Source: Phaeobacter sp. A36a-5a (GTDB lineage: Bacteria > Pseudomonadota > Alphaproteobacteria > Rhodobacterales > Rhodobacteraceae). Taken from it: DNA of 64,000 bases. A model generated the notes under the pieces. That model did not search any database. It saw nothing but the letters and a program-made list of their open reading frames with translations, and was not told the DNA's origin. How positions within the stretch are numbered: position 1 is the first letter of the stretch; every line of letters starts with the position of its first letter. A program made the position numbers and the translations under genes. Shown one piece after another: positions 8,740-25,694 of this stretch. The stretch is from positions 248,001-312,000 of the forward strand of contig NZ_JBBLYU010000002.1 in NCBI RefSeq assembly GCF_037911135.1. The letters run 5' to 3'.

Positions 8740-8820
8740 GCGGTTGGCACTGAATGACTGGCGTCGGGCATATGCCCGCACGTTGGAACACACACACTGT
8801 AAACGGAAAGAGCTGATAAA

Positions 8821-9195
8821 ATGGCTGATCTGAAGAAACTCGCAGAAGACATCGTTGGTCTGACCCTGCTTGAAGCACAAGAACTGAAAACCATCCTGAA
8901 GGATGAGTATGGCATCGAGCCCGCAGCTGGCGGCGCCGTTGTCATGGCAGCTGGCGGCGACGCCGGTGGCGCAGCGGAAGAAGAAAAGACCGAATTCGAC
9001 GTCGTTCTGAAAAATGCTGGCGCATCCAAAATCAACGTGATCAAAGAAGTTCGCGGCATCACCGGTCTTGGTCTGAAAGAAGCCAAAGAACTGGTCGAAG
9101 CTGGCGGCAAGATCAAAGAAGGCGTCAGCAAGGACGAAGCCGAAGACATCAAAGGCAAGCTGGAAGCAGCTGGCGCCGAGATCGAACTGGCCTAA
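8821..9195 (+). CDS. rplL: 50S ribosomal protein L7/L12
   Basis: A 124-aa acidic stalk protein that recruits translational GTPases. Visible parts are the N-terminal dimerisation helix pair, an Ala/Gly-rich hinge (around [13 protein letters not shown], residues 41-53) and the C-terminal domain with the conserved KIKVIK-like block (here [20 protein letters not shown]). An 81-base spacer separates it from rplJ. Confidence 0.97.
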   Translation: MADLKKLAEDIVGLTLLEAQELKTILKDEYGIEPAAGGAVVMAAGGDAGGAAEEEKTEFDVVLKNAGASKINVIKEVRGITGLGLKEAKELVEAGGKIKEGVSKDEAEDIKGKLEAAGAEIELA

Positions 9196-9258
9196 GCTAC
9201 GCGATACGGGACAACATGGGGTGTCGGTTTCGACGTCCTCTGAACATCCCGGAAATTT

Positions 9259-9440
9259 GGCTGGGCCCGGTGAAAACCGGGTCCAGCCGAACCTGTCTTA
9301 GAAAGGGCCCAACTAAACGGGCGTTTTTTCAGGCGAGGTTCAAAGGATCGGGAGGCCGCCATTCGGGAAGGTGGTCATGAATTGATCCGAACACGCTGTC
9401 TCGTATGGACAAGGTGCCGGGGCCCGGCGGCATCCTTGTT
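9259..9440 (+). promoter_or_regulatory. rplL-rpoB intergenic hairpins (attenuator/processing region)
   Basis: Three structures lie in sequence: a 13-bp stem with GAAA loop (9259-9287); a weak GCCC/GGGC hairpin followed by TTTTTT (9307-9329); and an ACAAGG/CCTTGT stem enclosing GCCGGG/CCCGGC (9409-9438) just before the rpoB ribosome site. The enterobacterial rplL-rpoB gap has a partial terminator and an RNase III site; a comparable role here is inferred. Confidence 0.5.
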
Positions 9441-9469
9441 CAGTGAGAATTGGAAAGGTGACATCTGAC

Positions 9470-13606
<4,137 letters not shown>

Positions 13607-13633
13607 GGGGAACAGGATTTTTCAAAAAATCTT

Positions 13634-13659
13634 GGCAGATTTCTTCACAGAAATTTGCC
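13634..13659 (+). promoter_or_regulatory. Hairpin in the rpoB-rpoC spacer
   Basis: GGCAGATTTCT (13634-13644) pairs with AGAAATTTGCC (13649-13659) around TCAC, 11 bp with one G-T pair. A short GATTTTT/AAAAATC hairpin precedes it. There is no T-tract after the stem, so processing or translational tuning is more likely than termination. Confidence 0.45.
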
Positions 13660-13698
13660 TCCCCCTCCAGCCTTTCGCACGAATTTGAGGACATCAAA

Positions 13699-17940
<4,242 letters not shown>

Positions 17941-17959
17941 TCCACGTTGATCTGAAATG

Positions 17960-18000
17960 AATAAGCCCCCCGCAACCGATGTTGCGGGGGGCTTATTCTT
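17960..18000 (+). terminator. Strong terminator after rpoC
   Basis: A perfect 16-bp stem joins the AATAAGCCCCCC arm (17960-17975) to the complementary GGGGGGCTTATT arm (17982-17997), with a six-base loop and a short T-rich tail. It closes the beta operon. Confidence 0.9.
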
Positions 18001-18066
18001 GGAGATGTCCGTAAACCATATTGGCCCGCTCTGCGGACAGAGCCGTCGCTCAGGTCGCAGGGGGCA

Positions 18067-18360
18067 ATGCCCGCGGGCAGCCCAAAGCTGAAATTGAATT
18101 TCGCTCAGAGAGTCGAATTCGAGGACCCTGAGTTCATCTGTTACCGGCTTGCCTACCCCGCAACATGGCGCGTTGGTGGGCAGCTGCCAAAGCTTTGGCG
18201 CAACGACTGGTTTCTTGTGGGCAATGCCATAAAGGTCGCGGATTTCTGGCAGCTCGATCCGGAAGGCAACTCCGATCACCTCGGACAGGCGGTCAACCTG
18301 CGGGTGACGGCGGCGCGGATAGACGCTCGACCGTTCTCGGTGCTCGAAGGCGAGGAGTGA
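18067..18360 (+). CDS. Unrecognised short reading frame or gene remnant after rpoC
   Basis: A 97-codon frame with a protein-like composition (EFICYRLAYPATWRVGG, NDWFLVGNAIKVADFW). About 70 percent of its codons end in G or C while the second position is much poorer in GC, which favours coding on the plus strand, but it has no convincing ribosome site and the frame is open back to the rpoC terminator. The opposite strand is also open here. It may be a decayed gene end or a dispersed genomic remnant. I do not recognise it. Confidence 0.28.
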   Translation: MPAGSPKLKLNFAQRVEFEDPEFICYRLAYPATWRVGGQLPKLWRNDWFLVGNAIKVADFWQLDPEGNSDHLGQAVNLRVTAARIDARPFSVLEGEE

Positions 18361-18368
18361 GCTTCTGG

Positions 18369-19226
18369 TCAGCCCCCCAGCCGTTCGAGCACACGGCACA
18401 TGCGGTCGATGGCGCGGCGCACTTCGGGCAGGTGGCGGTCTGCTTCATGGGTTACCAGCCACTGATCATGGGTCAGCTCCGGCACCACAGGACCAGCGCG
18501 TCGCAAGCCCGGCTCCGCTTCGCCGATGAAGATCGGAAGCAGGGCGGTCCAATGCCCGGCCAAGGCAAGGTCCAGCGCATTGCGCGGGCTGTTCACTTCA
18601 CACACGGCATCGCCGCCAGTGATTTGCGCCACCCAGCGTGCTGAGGGCGTTTCGGTCACCACTCTGATCCAGCGCTCCGGTGCACCGGGCGCGGCGTACG
18701 GCGCGAACTCCACAGCGGCCAGCTTGCGCCCCGCCAAAGTCTCCTCCGTTGGGCGCCGGTTACGGAAGCCGATGACCACTTCCCGATGCACGATGTCCAT
18801 CACGCGTTCTGCGGACACAAAGCGCAGGCGGATGTCCGGCGGGGATCCGGTCAGGGCGCCAAATGACCGCAGCAAGGCCAGCGTCGTCTAGGTGCCTGCG
18901 GAAACCTTGACCAGTGGCAGTCTGTCTTTACCGGGGCGCTGCACCAGCCGAGCAATCCGCGCCTCAACTCCCGACAGTCCCCCCAGAAGCGCCTGTCCTT
19001 CGCAGGTCAGCCGATAGCCCCTGTCGTGACGCACGAACAGTTCCCGACCAAGGCTGCGTTCAAGCCCGTGCATCCGGCGCCCCAGCGTGGCGGCGCTACG
19101 CCCGGTGGTTCGCGCGGCGGCCGACAGCCCGCCGTCCCGCGCCACTGCTAGGAACAAGTTCAAGTCTTCCCAGTCGAGTGTTCCTGCAATCGTCTCGTTC
19201 GTTTTCGGATCATCCGCGACCATCAT
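18369..19226 (-). pseudogene. LysR-family regulator interrupted by an in-frame TAG
   Basis: One continuous minus-strand frame of 286 codons is broken only by TAG at 18888-18890. The N-terminal part (112 aa) is a LysR winged-helix domain (DLNLFLAVARDGGLSAAARTTG and SAATLGRRMHGLE). The downstream part (about 172 codons) continues the effector domain. The stop sits in SAGT-stop-TTL where relatives of this group have Trp (SAGTWT), so a single TGG to TAG change explains it. It points toward the divergent small gene and aldo/keto reductase, whose regulator it may have been. Confidence 0.8.
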
Positions 19227-19339
19227 TTCACCAGCGAAAAGAGAAGTTCAAACCGTTTCGTTTCATGACGCCAACTTGTTCACTATCCTGCTTTCAGGTC
19301 AAGCGCCGCAATCCCAGCAACTTCGAAAGGAGATCACTC

Positions 19340-19579
19340 GTGCCCCATACGCTCAAGACATCGACCGAATTTCCTGCCGCGCGCTCCTCGCCCGAACAAA
19401 GGGCACAGGACGCTTTCATGGATATGCATGACGGAAAGGGTGCCCACGCCCTGCTCTGGGGCATAGAAACCATTGCATCGGTCGGCACTTTTCTGGGGCA
19501 CCTTCTGGCGAGCGTAGCAACGCTTCTCAGCCGTACTCAGGCAAGCCTGGCACGAAAACAAGGGAAATCCACCAAATGA
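19340..19579 (+). CDS. Small hydrophobic protein, unrecognised
   Basis: A 79-aa product from a GTG start with an excellent ribosome site (AAAGGAGATCACTC). It begins MPHTLKTSTEF and contains one hydrophobic stretch (about residues 38-64, HALLWGIETIASVGTFLGHL) with a basic C-terminus, suggesting a membrane-associated helix. Its stop overlaps the start of the aldo/keto reductase in ATGA, so the two were translationally coupled. It is divergent from the broken LysR gene. Function unknown. Confidence 0.5.
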   Translation: MPHTLKTSTEFPAARSSPEQRAQDAFMDMHDGKGAHALLWGIETIASVGTFLGHLLASVATLLSRTQASLARKQGKSTK

Positions 19580-20634
19580 CAAACTTGCTCGGAGACGCCG
19601 AGAAGCGCCCCATTGGTCGAAATGGTCCGAACGTTTCGCGATTTGGTCTCGGGACCATGACGTTCGGTGTCGAAACCCCGGAAGACGAAGCCCATCGTCA
19701 GCTAGATTACTTTGCCGATTCGGGCAGAACGCTGATCGACACCGCGGACGCCTATGGGGGGGTGCCTCCGAAGAAATCATCGGGAAGTGGGCCGCGAGAC
19801 GTCCTCAGGGGTATGGGGACATGATCCTCGCCACCAACGCCCGCTTTGCACCACCGCCGAACAGTTCTGGGGCTTCGCGCCGGGGCCTGCAGTTAGCCCT
19901 CAAAGCCAGCCTCACTCGTCTGCGCACGGAAACCATCGACGTTTTTTTTTCGTTCACGGCTAGGACCGTGAGACAAACATCGACGAGACACTCTCGACGC
20001 TATACGACTTCGTTCGAGAAGGCAAAGTTCATCACGTCACTTGGTCTAACATCGCTGGCTGGCAACTTCAGAAAATTGTCTCTCATGCGCGCGCGCACCG
20101 CCTGCCGGTACCAGTCGCGCTGCAACCGCAGTACAACCTTCTCGACCGGTCCATCGAATTGGAAGTCCTGCCCTGTCGTGCCGAGGAAGGCGTCGGTCTG
20201 ACACCGTGGTCGCCGCTCGGTGGCGGGTGGCTGACGGGAAAATACAATGAAAAAGCACGGCCCAGCGGCGCAACCCGGCTGGGAGAAGACCCCAACCGTG
20301 GCGTCGAAGCCTACGATTTACGCAACATCGACCGTACTTGGCGGATCCTCGCGGCTCTGAAACAGGTCGCGCGAGATCTTGAGCGTCCACCGGCGCACGT
20401 CGCGCTGGCTTGGTTGGCGGATCGCCCCTGCGTCAGTACCCATTGCTCGGCGCGCGCACGAAAAAGCAGCTTGCGGACAATTTGGCCGGCGCCGACCTGG
20501 TGCTGACGCAGGAACAAAGCGCCCGCCTGACGCGAGCGTCGGCCCCGGGCCTGCCGAATTACCCGTACGGGTTCCTTCAGGACTGGTCAGGATTGGACTT
20601 CTGGCAGAATCTGGGGACTGCAACCTCAAAGTGA
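19576..20634 (+). pseudogene. Aldo/keto reductase, disrupted by frameshifts and an amber codon
   Basis: Pieces in three frames together read as one NADPH-dependent aldo/keto reductase: VSRFGLGTMTFGVET, DTADAYGG, then LKASLTRLRTETIDVFF, then VREGKVHHVTWSNIAGWQLQ, LTPWSPLGGGWLTGKY, and finally LLGARTKKQLADNL. Breaks lie at a run of seven G (19756-19762), nine T (19942-19950) and three C (20439-20441). A TAG at 19961-19963 stands where the family has Trp (HGWD). All three shifts coincide with homopolymers, so sequencing error cannot be excluded for them. As written the gene cannot make a full enzyme. Confidence 0.85.
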
Positions 20635-20930
20635 AACTTGACCTTCTACGGTGAGATAATACTTACGCCCACTCTATACCCTGAGCAGTTAGTCCCACTG
20701 TGTGGTGGCCTGTAACGACTGACGCAGACTGAGAAGGGGTCTGATCCGGCTTGGGGCGGAATCGTATCATAAGGCATTCCCGACCTTCGCTGCATGGCGC
20801 AAGAACTGGTAAGGAGCGGACGAAGTGCGCATTCGCTGCGGATGCGCCAACGGCTGCTTTCGGACATGGACGGGCCGAGAGGCTTTTGTTCGCTACAGGG
20901 CTGTGACGTTTGAATTTGGTCCCTATCGAC
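20635..20930. other. Non-coding stretch between the broken reductase and the AraC gene
   Basis: No supported gene lies in these 296 bases. The segment near 20816 contains a GCGGAC motif in a context similar to repeated GCGGAC motifs at 23756-23823, possibly decayed copies of a dispersed intergenic element. No terminator with a clear T-tract was seen. Confidence 0.4.
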
Positions 20931-21821
20931 TTATTCGGCAGCGTCAGAAACTCGATCCTGTCTTGGGGAGCATCCGAATTTGCGGGCATATTCTCTCGAG
21001 AACTGAGCCGAACTTTCGTATCCCACCCCGTAGGCAATCTCGGAGACCTTTGAGCCGGTGGTTTGAAGCTCATTACGGGCATGAAGCAGACGCAGATCTT
21101 TCTGGTATTGCAGCGGAGAGTTGCCCGTGACTGCTTTGAACTGTTCGAAAAAGGCCGAACTGCTCATACCCATACGAGCGGCAAGCTCTCCGACGACAAG
21201 GGGTTTGCCCAGATCTGACCGGATTTCGTGCGTCGCCGCAAAGATCCGGCTGGCCGTGTTATCGTGCCACACCAGTTTTTGAAGCGTGCCACCATGTTGC
21301 CCGATCAGCAGGCGGGCATGGATTTCCCGCGACGTGATCGGCGCCAGCATGTGTCGCGCCACTTCGGTTTCGCACTGGCGAAAGTATCGCAACAGGGCGT
21401 CTTGCATGTCGTCACCAGTGGGTGCGAGGCAAATCGAAAACGGATCTGACACACGTTGGGCGGATGACTGCGGCAAGGACGGAGCCAGGGCGCGAAGGAG
21501 ATCCAGATCAAGGGGGAATACGAGCGCGACATAGGGATGATCGGGCGCGGCCTCGGTGATCCTTGAAACAACGGGCAGCGCGTTGCTGACGATCAGCGAC
21601 TGCCCGGCCCGCACGGTGAGTGTTCTGGTGCTGGTCCCAACCTCTTTTGCACCTTGCAGGACCGCGCACAACAGCGGGCGGTAGACATTTGCGTCATGTT
21701 GGGTGGTCGCCGGGTGGGTGAGAAAAACCGTCCCGCCATCCTTATGTGTTAGTACACCCTGCGCAACGCCCGCGTGGTCAAGCTGCGCCAAAACATAGTC
21801 CAATAGCGTCTGAGGTCCCAT
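20931..21821 (-). CDS. AraC-family transcriptional regulator
   Basis: A 296-aa protein with an N-terminal ligand domain (about 1-180, similar to the AraC_N type found beside oxidoreductase genes) and a C-terminal double helix-turn-helix (about 195-290: LVVGELAARMGMSSSAFFEQ, then KVSEIAYGVGYESSAQFSRE). ACAGGAGGCATTC precedes the ATG at 21821, a near-ideal ribosome site. It is divergent from two short-chain dehydrogenases, which it probably controls; the inducer is unknown. Confidence 0.9.
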   Translation of the reverse strand: MGPQTLLDYVLAQLDHAGVAQGVLTHKDGGTVFLTHPATTQHDANVYRPLLCAVLQGAKEVGTSTRTLTVRAGQSLIVSNALPVVSRITEAAPDHPYVALVFPLDLDLLRALAPSLPQSSAQRVSDPFSICLAPTGDDMQDALLRYFRQCETEVARHMLAPITSREIHARLLIGQHGGTLQKLVWHDNTASRIFAATHEIRSDLGKPLVVGELAARMGMSSSAFFEQFKAVTGNSPLQYQKDLRLLHARNELQTTGSKVSEIAYGVGYESSAQFSREYARKFGCSPRQDRVSDAAE

Positions 21822-21981
21822 GAATGCCTCCTGTGGATCGACCTACTTTACCACGGGAACAAAGCAAACGCTTACCCAAAACTTCGACTTATCGAGGATT
21901 GTGCAAGAAAGCTGAAGAATACTGAAAGAAAAATCCTGCCTTGTTGATTATCGTATGAACAGAAAGTTAGGGATTCGAGAT

Positions 21982-22794
21982 ATGAAAACCATTCTTATCA
22001 CCGGGGCCTCGTCGGGAATTGGCGCGGCGACCGCCCGGCATTTCCAAGCAAACGGTTGGAATGTCATCGCCACGATGCGCAGCCCTACGGACAGCCCGGA
22101 GCTCGGCGCGCTAGAAAACGTGCATCTGGCCCAACTGGATGTGACGGATGCGGGTTCAATTGCAACGGCCGTAGGCGAAGGCATCGAACGGTTCGGGCAG
22201 ATTGATGTTTTGCTGAACAATGCGGGCTATGGCGCCTATGGTGCGTTAGAGGCCTTTTCGATGGATCGCATCCGGCGTCAGTTTGACACCAACGTGCTTG
22301 GATTGATCGAAGTGACCAAGGCGGTTCTGCCCCACTTTCGTCAAAACCGGTCGGGCACGATCATCAATATCTCGTCCATTGGCGGGCAGATCACATTTCC
22401 ACTTGGCGCGCTTTATCACGGCACCAAGTTTGCAGTTGAGGGACTTTCGGAGTCGCTGCATTACGAGCTGGAGCCCCTTGGCATTCGGGTCCGTATTGTC
22501 CAGCCGGGCATGGTACGAACCAACTTTGGGGGCAGTTCTTTCGATTTCGCCATGGATGAAAACCTGCCGGACTACGCGCCAATGGTTGAAGCCATGGGGC
22601 GCCTGTTTGGCAAGCTGGCCGCGAACCCTTCTGCGCCCGAAACTGTCGCGCAGGTCATTTGGGATGCGGCCAACGAGACCGGAAGCCGCCTGCGCTTTCG
22701 CGCTGGACCTGATGCTGAAGAGCTGCTCGATGCCCGCAAACAACAAGATGACGAGACGTTCATCGGTGGTCTCAAGCAAAAGATGGGACCCTGA
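21982..22794 (+). CDS. Short-chain dehydrogenase/reductase
   Basis: A 270-aa classical SDR from the ATG at 21982 (MKTILITGASSGIG). The cofactor motif TGASSGIG (residues 7-14), NNAG (79-82), catalytic Ser (131/132) and YxxxK (Tyr145, Lys149) are all present. An upstream ATG at 21955 would add nine residues before the usual N-terminal beta strand; AGGGA lies 11 bases before 21982. It is the first gene of a likely two-gene unit with the next SDR and divergent from the AraC gene. Substrate not predictable. Confidence 0.9.
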   Translation: MKTILITGASSGIGAATARHFQANGWNVIATMRSPTDSPELGALENVHLAQLDVTDAGSIATAVGEGIERFGQIDVLLNNAGYGAYGALEAFSMDRIRRQFDTNVLGLIEVTKAVLPHFRQNRSGTIINISSIGGQITFPLGALYHGTKFAVEGLSESLHYELEPLGIRVRIVQPGMVRTNFGGSSFDFAMDENLPDYAPMVEAMGRLFGKLAANPSAPETVAQVIWDAANETGSRLRFRAGPDAEELLDARKQQDDETFIGGLKQKMGP

Positions 22795-22831
22795 AGGCTA
22801 TCCAATCATTCATAGAAAGAGGGCATGATCC

Positions 22832-23674
22832 ATGTACCGCGAAGCAATCGAAAAAGGCGGCTTGGCCATTGTAACCGGGGCGGCAAGCGGCGTCGGCAAA
22901 GTCGCAGCTCAACGACTGGTACAAGACGGTCTGGGGGTTGTGCTGGTAGATCTGGCAGGTGAGGCCTTGGACCGAGCCGAGGCGGAATTGCGCGATCTGG
23001 CGGGCGCGTCCGCAATCGTTCAGGCGGTTCCGACAGATGTCACAGACACCGACGCCATGACTGCCTTGGCGGATCAGGTCTTTGCGCTCGGAGAGGTAGC
23101 AGTCCTGATGAACAATGCCGGTATCGCGCTGCCGACCGGCAGTTGGAAAAACGCAGAGAACTGGCGCAAACTTTTAGAGGTCAATCTCTTTGGTGTCATG
23201 AACGGCGTGCATGCTTTCTTGCCACGCATGATAGAAGCTGCACGCCCGGCGGTGGTGATCAACACAGGGTCAAAACAGGGGATCACCACACCGCCCGGAA
23301 ACCCTGCCTATAATACCAGCAAAGCCGCCGTGAAAGTCATGACAGAAATGCTGGCGCACGATTTGCGACAGGCCGAGGCGAAAATCACCGCCCATCTGTT
23401 TGTGCCGGGGTTTACCTATACTGGTATGATTAAGAAGTTCATGTCGGAAAAACCCGCCGCCGCGTGGACGAGCGAAGAGGCAATCGACTACCTGCTGAAG
23501 CGCATGTCGGACGGGGATTTCTATATTCTCTGCCCGGACAATGATGTGTCCGCAGAGCTCGACCGCAAACGGGTTGAATGGGCCGTGGGCGACATTATCA
23601 ACAACCGCACGGCGCTCTCACGCTGGCATCCTGACTATGCGGATGCCTTTGCCGCGCACGAGGCCTTGGAATAG
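22832..23674 (+). CDS. Short-chain dehydrogenase/reductase
   Basis: A 280-aa classical SDR: TGAASGVG (residues 15-22), NNAG (94-97), Ser147, Tyr160 and Lys164 are visible. The C-terminus (NNRTALSRWHPDY) is longer than in the preceding SDR, and the two proteins are not close duplicates. It starts 37 bases after the first SDR, so co-transcription is likely. A 7-bp hairpin (23674-23680 with 23686-23692) without a T-tract directly follows the stop. Confidence 0.9.
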   Translation: MYREAIEKGGLAIVTGAASGVGKVAAQRLVQDGLGVVLVDLAGEALDRAEAELRDLAGASAIVQAVPTDVTDTDAMTALADQVFALGEVAVLMNNAGIALPTGSWKNAENWRKLLEVNLFGVMNGVHAFLPRMIEAARPAVVINTGSKQGITTPPGNPAYNTSKAAVKVMTEMLAHDLRQAEAKITAHLFVPGFTYTGMIKKFMSEKPAAAWTSEEAIDYLLKRMSDGDFYILCPDNDVSAELDRKRVEWAVGDIINNRTALSRWHPDYADAFAAHEALE

Positions 23675-23965
23675 CCGCTCCAAAAGAGCGGCCGTAAATG
23701 GAGCCAGTGAAACTGTTGTCCAAATAACAAGGCTTACTCCTCATCTAAATACCTAGCGGACATTCGTGCGAAGCGCGGCATCAAGTATTTTGGGCTCCAA
23801 GCGGACCAACGCGATTTGCGGACATCTCGTTTTGCGTTGCGACGGCTTCGTTTGCGGGCCGACCGCGCGGTTCGCGTGATTTAGGATCTTCCCAATTTGC
23901 GCCGGGAATGGTCTCTTGCTGCGGATGACGAAGTGCCCCGTCGGGCCGAAACAGGACAGCGCAGA
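23675..23965. other. Intergenic stretch with repeated GCGGAC motifs
   Basis: After the hairpin at the end of the second SDR, the sequence carries GCGGAC three times (23757, 23801 and 23819) in similar surroundings and no supported gene. It looks like decayed repetitive intergenic DNA. A TTG at 23897 would extend the following gene by 23 codons but is an unlikely start. Confidence 0.4.
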
Positions 23966-24790
23966 ATGGATATCAGACTCAGCATCGTTGGCCTTGTGCG
24001 CTTCTCCGTGCTGACCCCGACCTATTATTCCGAGAAATTCGCGACCCTTGCCGATACGGCGGCTCATCTTTTCGCACCGGACCGGATGGAACTCAGGTTC
24101 CGGGTGTTTGAGCGGCTCTGCCTGCGCTCTCTCCTGCGCCAGAGCGATCAGGGATTTCACCTGATCGTCCTCACGGCTGAAGATATGCCCGAGCCCTATC
24201 TGGAACGCCTGTCGCGCCTGCTGGAACCCGCCGACAATATCACGCTGATGCCGGTGGGGCCCGGCGTGCATTACAAGATGCTGAAGCAGGGCTATAACGC
24301 CGTCCCAACAGAGGGGGCGACCCATCGCCTGATGTTCCGTCTGGATGACGACGATGCGGTGGATCTCGATTACATCGCCCGCAATCGGCGCCTCGCCACC
24401 GGGATGATCCCGCTACAGGGAGAGAGCACCCCCTTTATCCTTGCCAACAATCGCGGCATCTACCTGCGCCGCAGCGAGGGGCCGCAGGGCGTGCAGGACG
24501 AGATCTTCGATGCCTGCGAAAAGGCGCCGCTCTCGGTGGGGGCCGCGCTTGTGGCACCTGTCGGATATGGCGGCAATCCCTACCGCTACAATCACCGCCG
24601 CTACGCGCAGCACTGGAACGTGGTGTCGGATATCTCGACGCCGGGTTTCCTGCGCACCATTCATGGTGACAATAAATCCAGACCTGCGCAGATGGGGATC
24701 ACCCACAAGATGTCCGAGGCCGAGATCGCCGCAGCACTTGACCGCCACTTTGCGATGACGCCGGACCAGCTGCGAGCTGTGCTGCCGTGA
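23966..24790 (+). CDS. Putative rhamnosyl transferase (Rhamno_transf family)
   Basis: A 274-aa protein of the family annotated as putative rhamnosyl transferase (Pfam Rhamno_transf). The VRFSVLTPTYYSEKF start, FRVFERLCLRSLLRQSDQGF and the metal-like LDDDDAVDLDY cluster around residue 135 are visible and match glycosyltransferase-A type donor binding. No signal peptide. It is related to the minus-strand protein at 25695-26471. Its TGA overlaps the start of the EamA transporter (TGATG). Sugar and acceptor are unproven. Confidence 0.8.
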   Translation: MDIRLSIVGLVRFSVLTPTYYSEKFATLADTAAHLFAPDRMELRFRVFERLCLRSLLRQSDQGFHLIVLTAEDMPEPYLERLSRLLEPADNITLMPVGPGVHYKMLKQGYNAVPTEGATHRLMFRLDDDDAVDLDYIARNRRLATGMIPLQGESTPFILANNRGIYLRRSEGPQGVQDEIFDACEKAPLSVGAALVAPVGYGGNPYRYNHRRYAQHWNVVSDISTPGFLRTIHGDNKSRPAQMGITHKMSEAEIAAALDRHFAMTPDQLRAVLP

Positions 24791-25689
24791 TGTCCCGGCT
24801 GACCGGAAACCAGCTGGGCGCGCTGCTGATGATTGGCAGCATGGCGGGTTTCACGATCAATGACGGGATGGTCAAACTCGCGGGGCAGAGCCTGCCGCTC
24901 TCGCAGATCCTGGTGGTGCGCGGTATTGCCGTCAGCCTGCTGATCTACGCGCTTGCCCGCGCTTATGGCAGCTTGCGCCTGTCGCTGAGCCGCCGGGATT
25001 GGGGGCTTGTCGCAGGCCGCAGCCTGACTGAGGTGGCCACCACCTATTTCTTTCTCAGCGCCCTGTTGACCCTGCCCATCGCCAATGTGACGGCCATTTT
25101 GCAGATGCTGCCGTTGACCGTGACCCTCGCCGCGGTGCTGCTCTTTGGGGAACAGGTCGGCTGGCGTCGGGCCGCAGCGATTGGCGCGGGTTTTATCGGA
25201 ATGCTGCTGATCGTGCGACCGGGACCGGAGGGCTTTGATAGCGGCACCGGCTACGCCCTTGCAGCGGTTCTTTGTATCACCGCGCGTGATCTCTTTACCC
25301 GCCGGATGTCGGCGGCGGTGCCCTCGCTGACCGTCAGCTTGATGGCGGCGCTGTCGGTCCTGCTGTTCGGTCTTGTGCTTGGCTTGCAGGAGGACTGGCA
25401 GCCGCTGACCCTGACGACCACGTTTATCCTGCTTTTTGCAGCCGGCTGCATCTTCGTCGGCTATCTGTTCTCGGTGATGGTCATGCGGGTTGGTGATGTG
25501 GCGGCGGTTTCGCCCTTTCGCTACACCGGGCTGCTCTGGGCCCTGCTGCTTGGCTGGCTGATGTTTGACAGCTGGCCGGATGCGCTCACCCTGCTGGGGG
25601 CGGCCATCGTCGTGGCTGCCGGTGTTTTCAGCCTGCTGCGGGAGCGCCCCCGCCGCCGCGCCAGCGCGCCCCTGTCACCGCCCGAGTAG
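24790..25689 (+). CDS. EamA/DMT-superfamily transporter
   Basis: A 299-aa inner-membrane protein with about ten hydrophobic helices in two EamA halves; the first half includes MIGSMAGFTINDGMVKL and the second resumes near ALAAVLCITARDLF. The start ATG overlaps the previous stop (TGATG), so it is translationally coupled to the rhamnosyltransferase-like gene. A GTG one codon earlier is an alternative. DMT carriers export or import small metabolites; the substrate is unknown. It ends five bases from the convergent gene at 25695. Confidence 0.88.
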   Translation: MSRLTGNQLGALLMIGSMAGFTINDGMVKLAGQSLPLSQILVVRGIAVSLLIYALARAYGSLRLSLSRRDWGLVAGRSLTEVATTYFFLSALLTLPIANVTAILQMLPLTVTLAAVLLFGEQVGWRRAAAIGAGFIGMLLIVRPGPEGFDSGTGYALAAVLCITARDLFTRRMSAAVPSLTVSLMAALSVLLFGLVLGLQEDWQPLTLTTTFILLFAAGCIFVGYLFSVMVMRVGDVAAVSPFRYTGLLWALLLGWLMFDSWPDALTLLGAAIVVAAGVFSLLRERPRRRASAPLSPPE

Positions 25690-25694
25690 ACGCG

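Noticed and set aside
18888-19963. Amber suppression or recoding of TAG as Trp
   Set aside because: Two Trp to TAG sites occur, but one gene is also frameshifted, all essential genes here are free of internal TAG, and the tRNA-Trp has a normal CCA anticodon.
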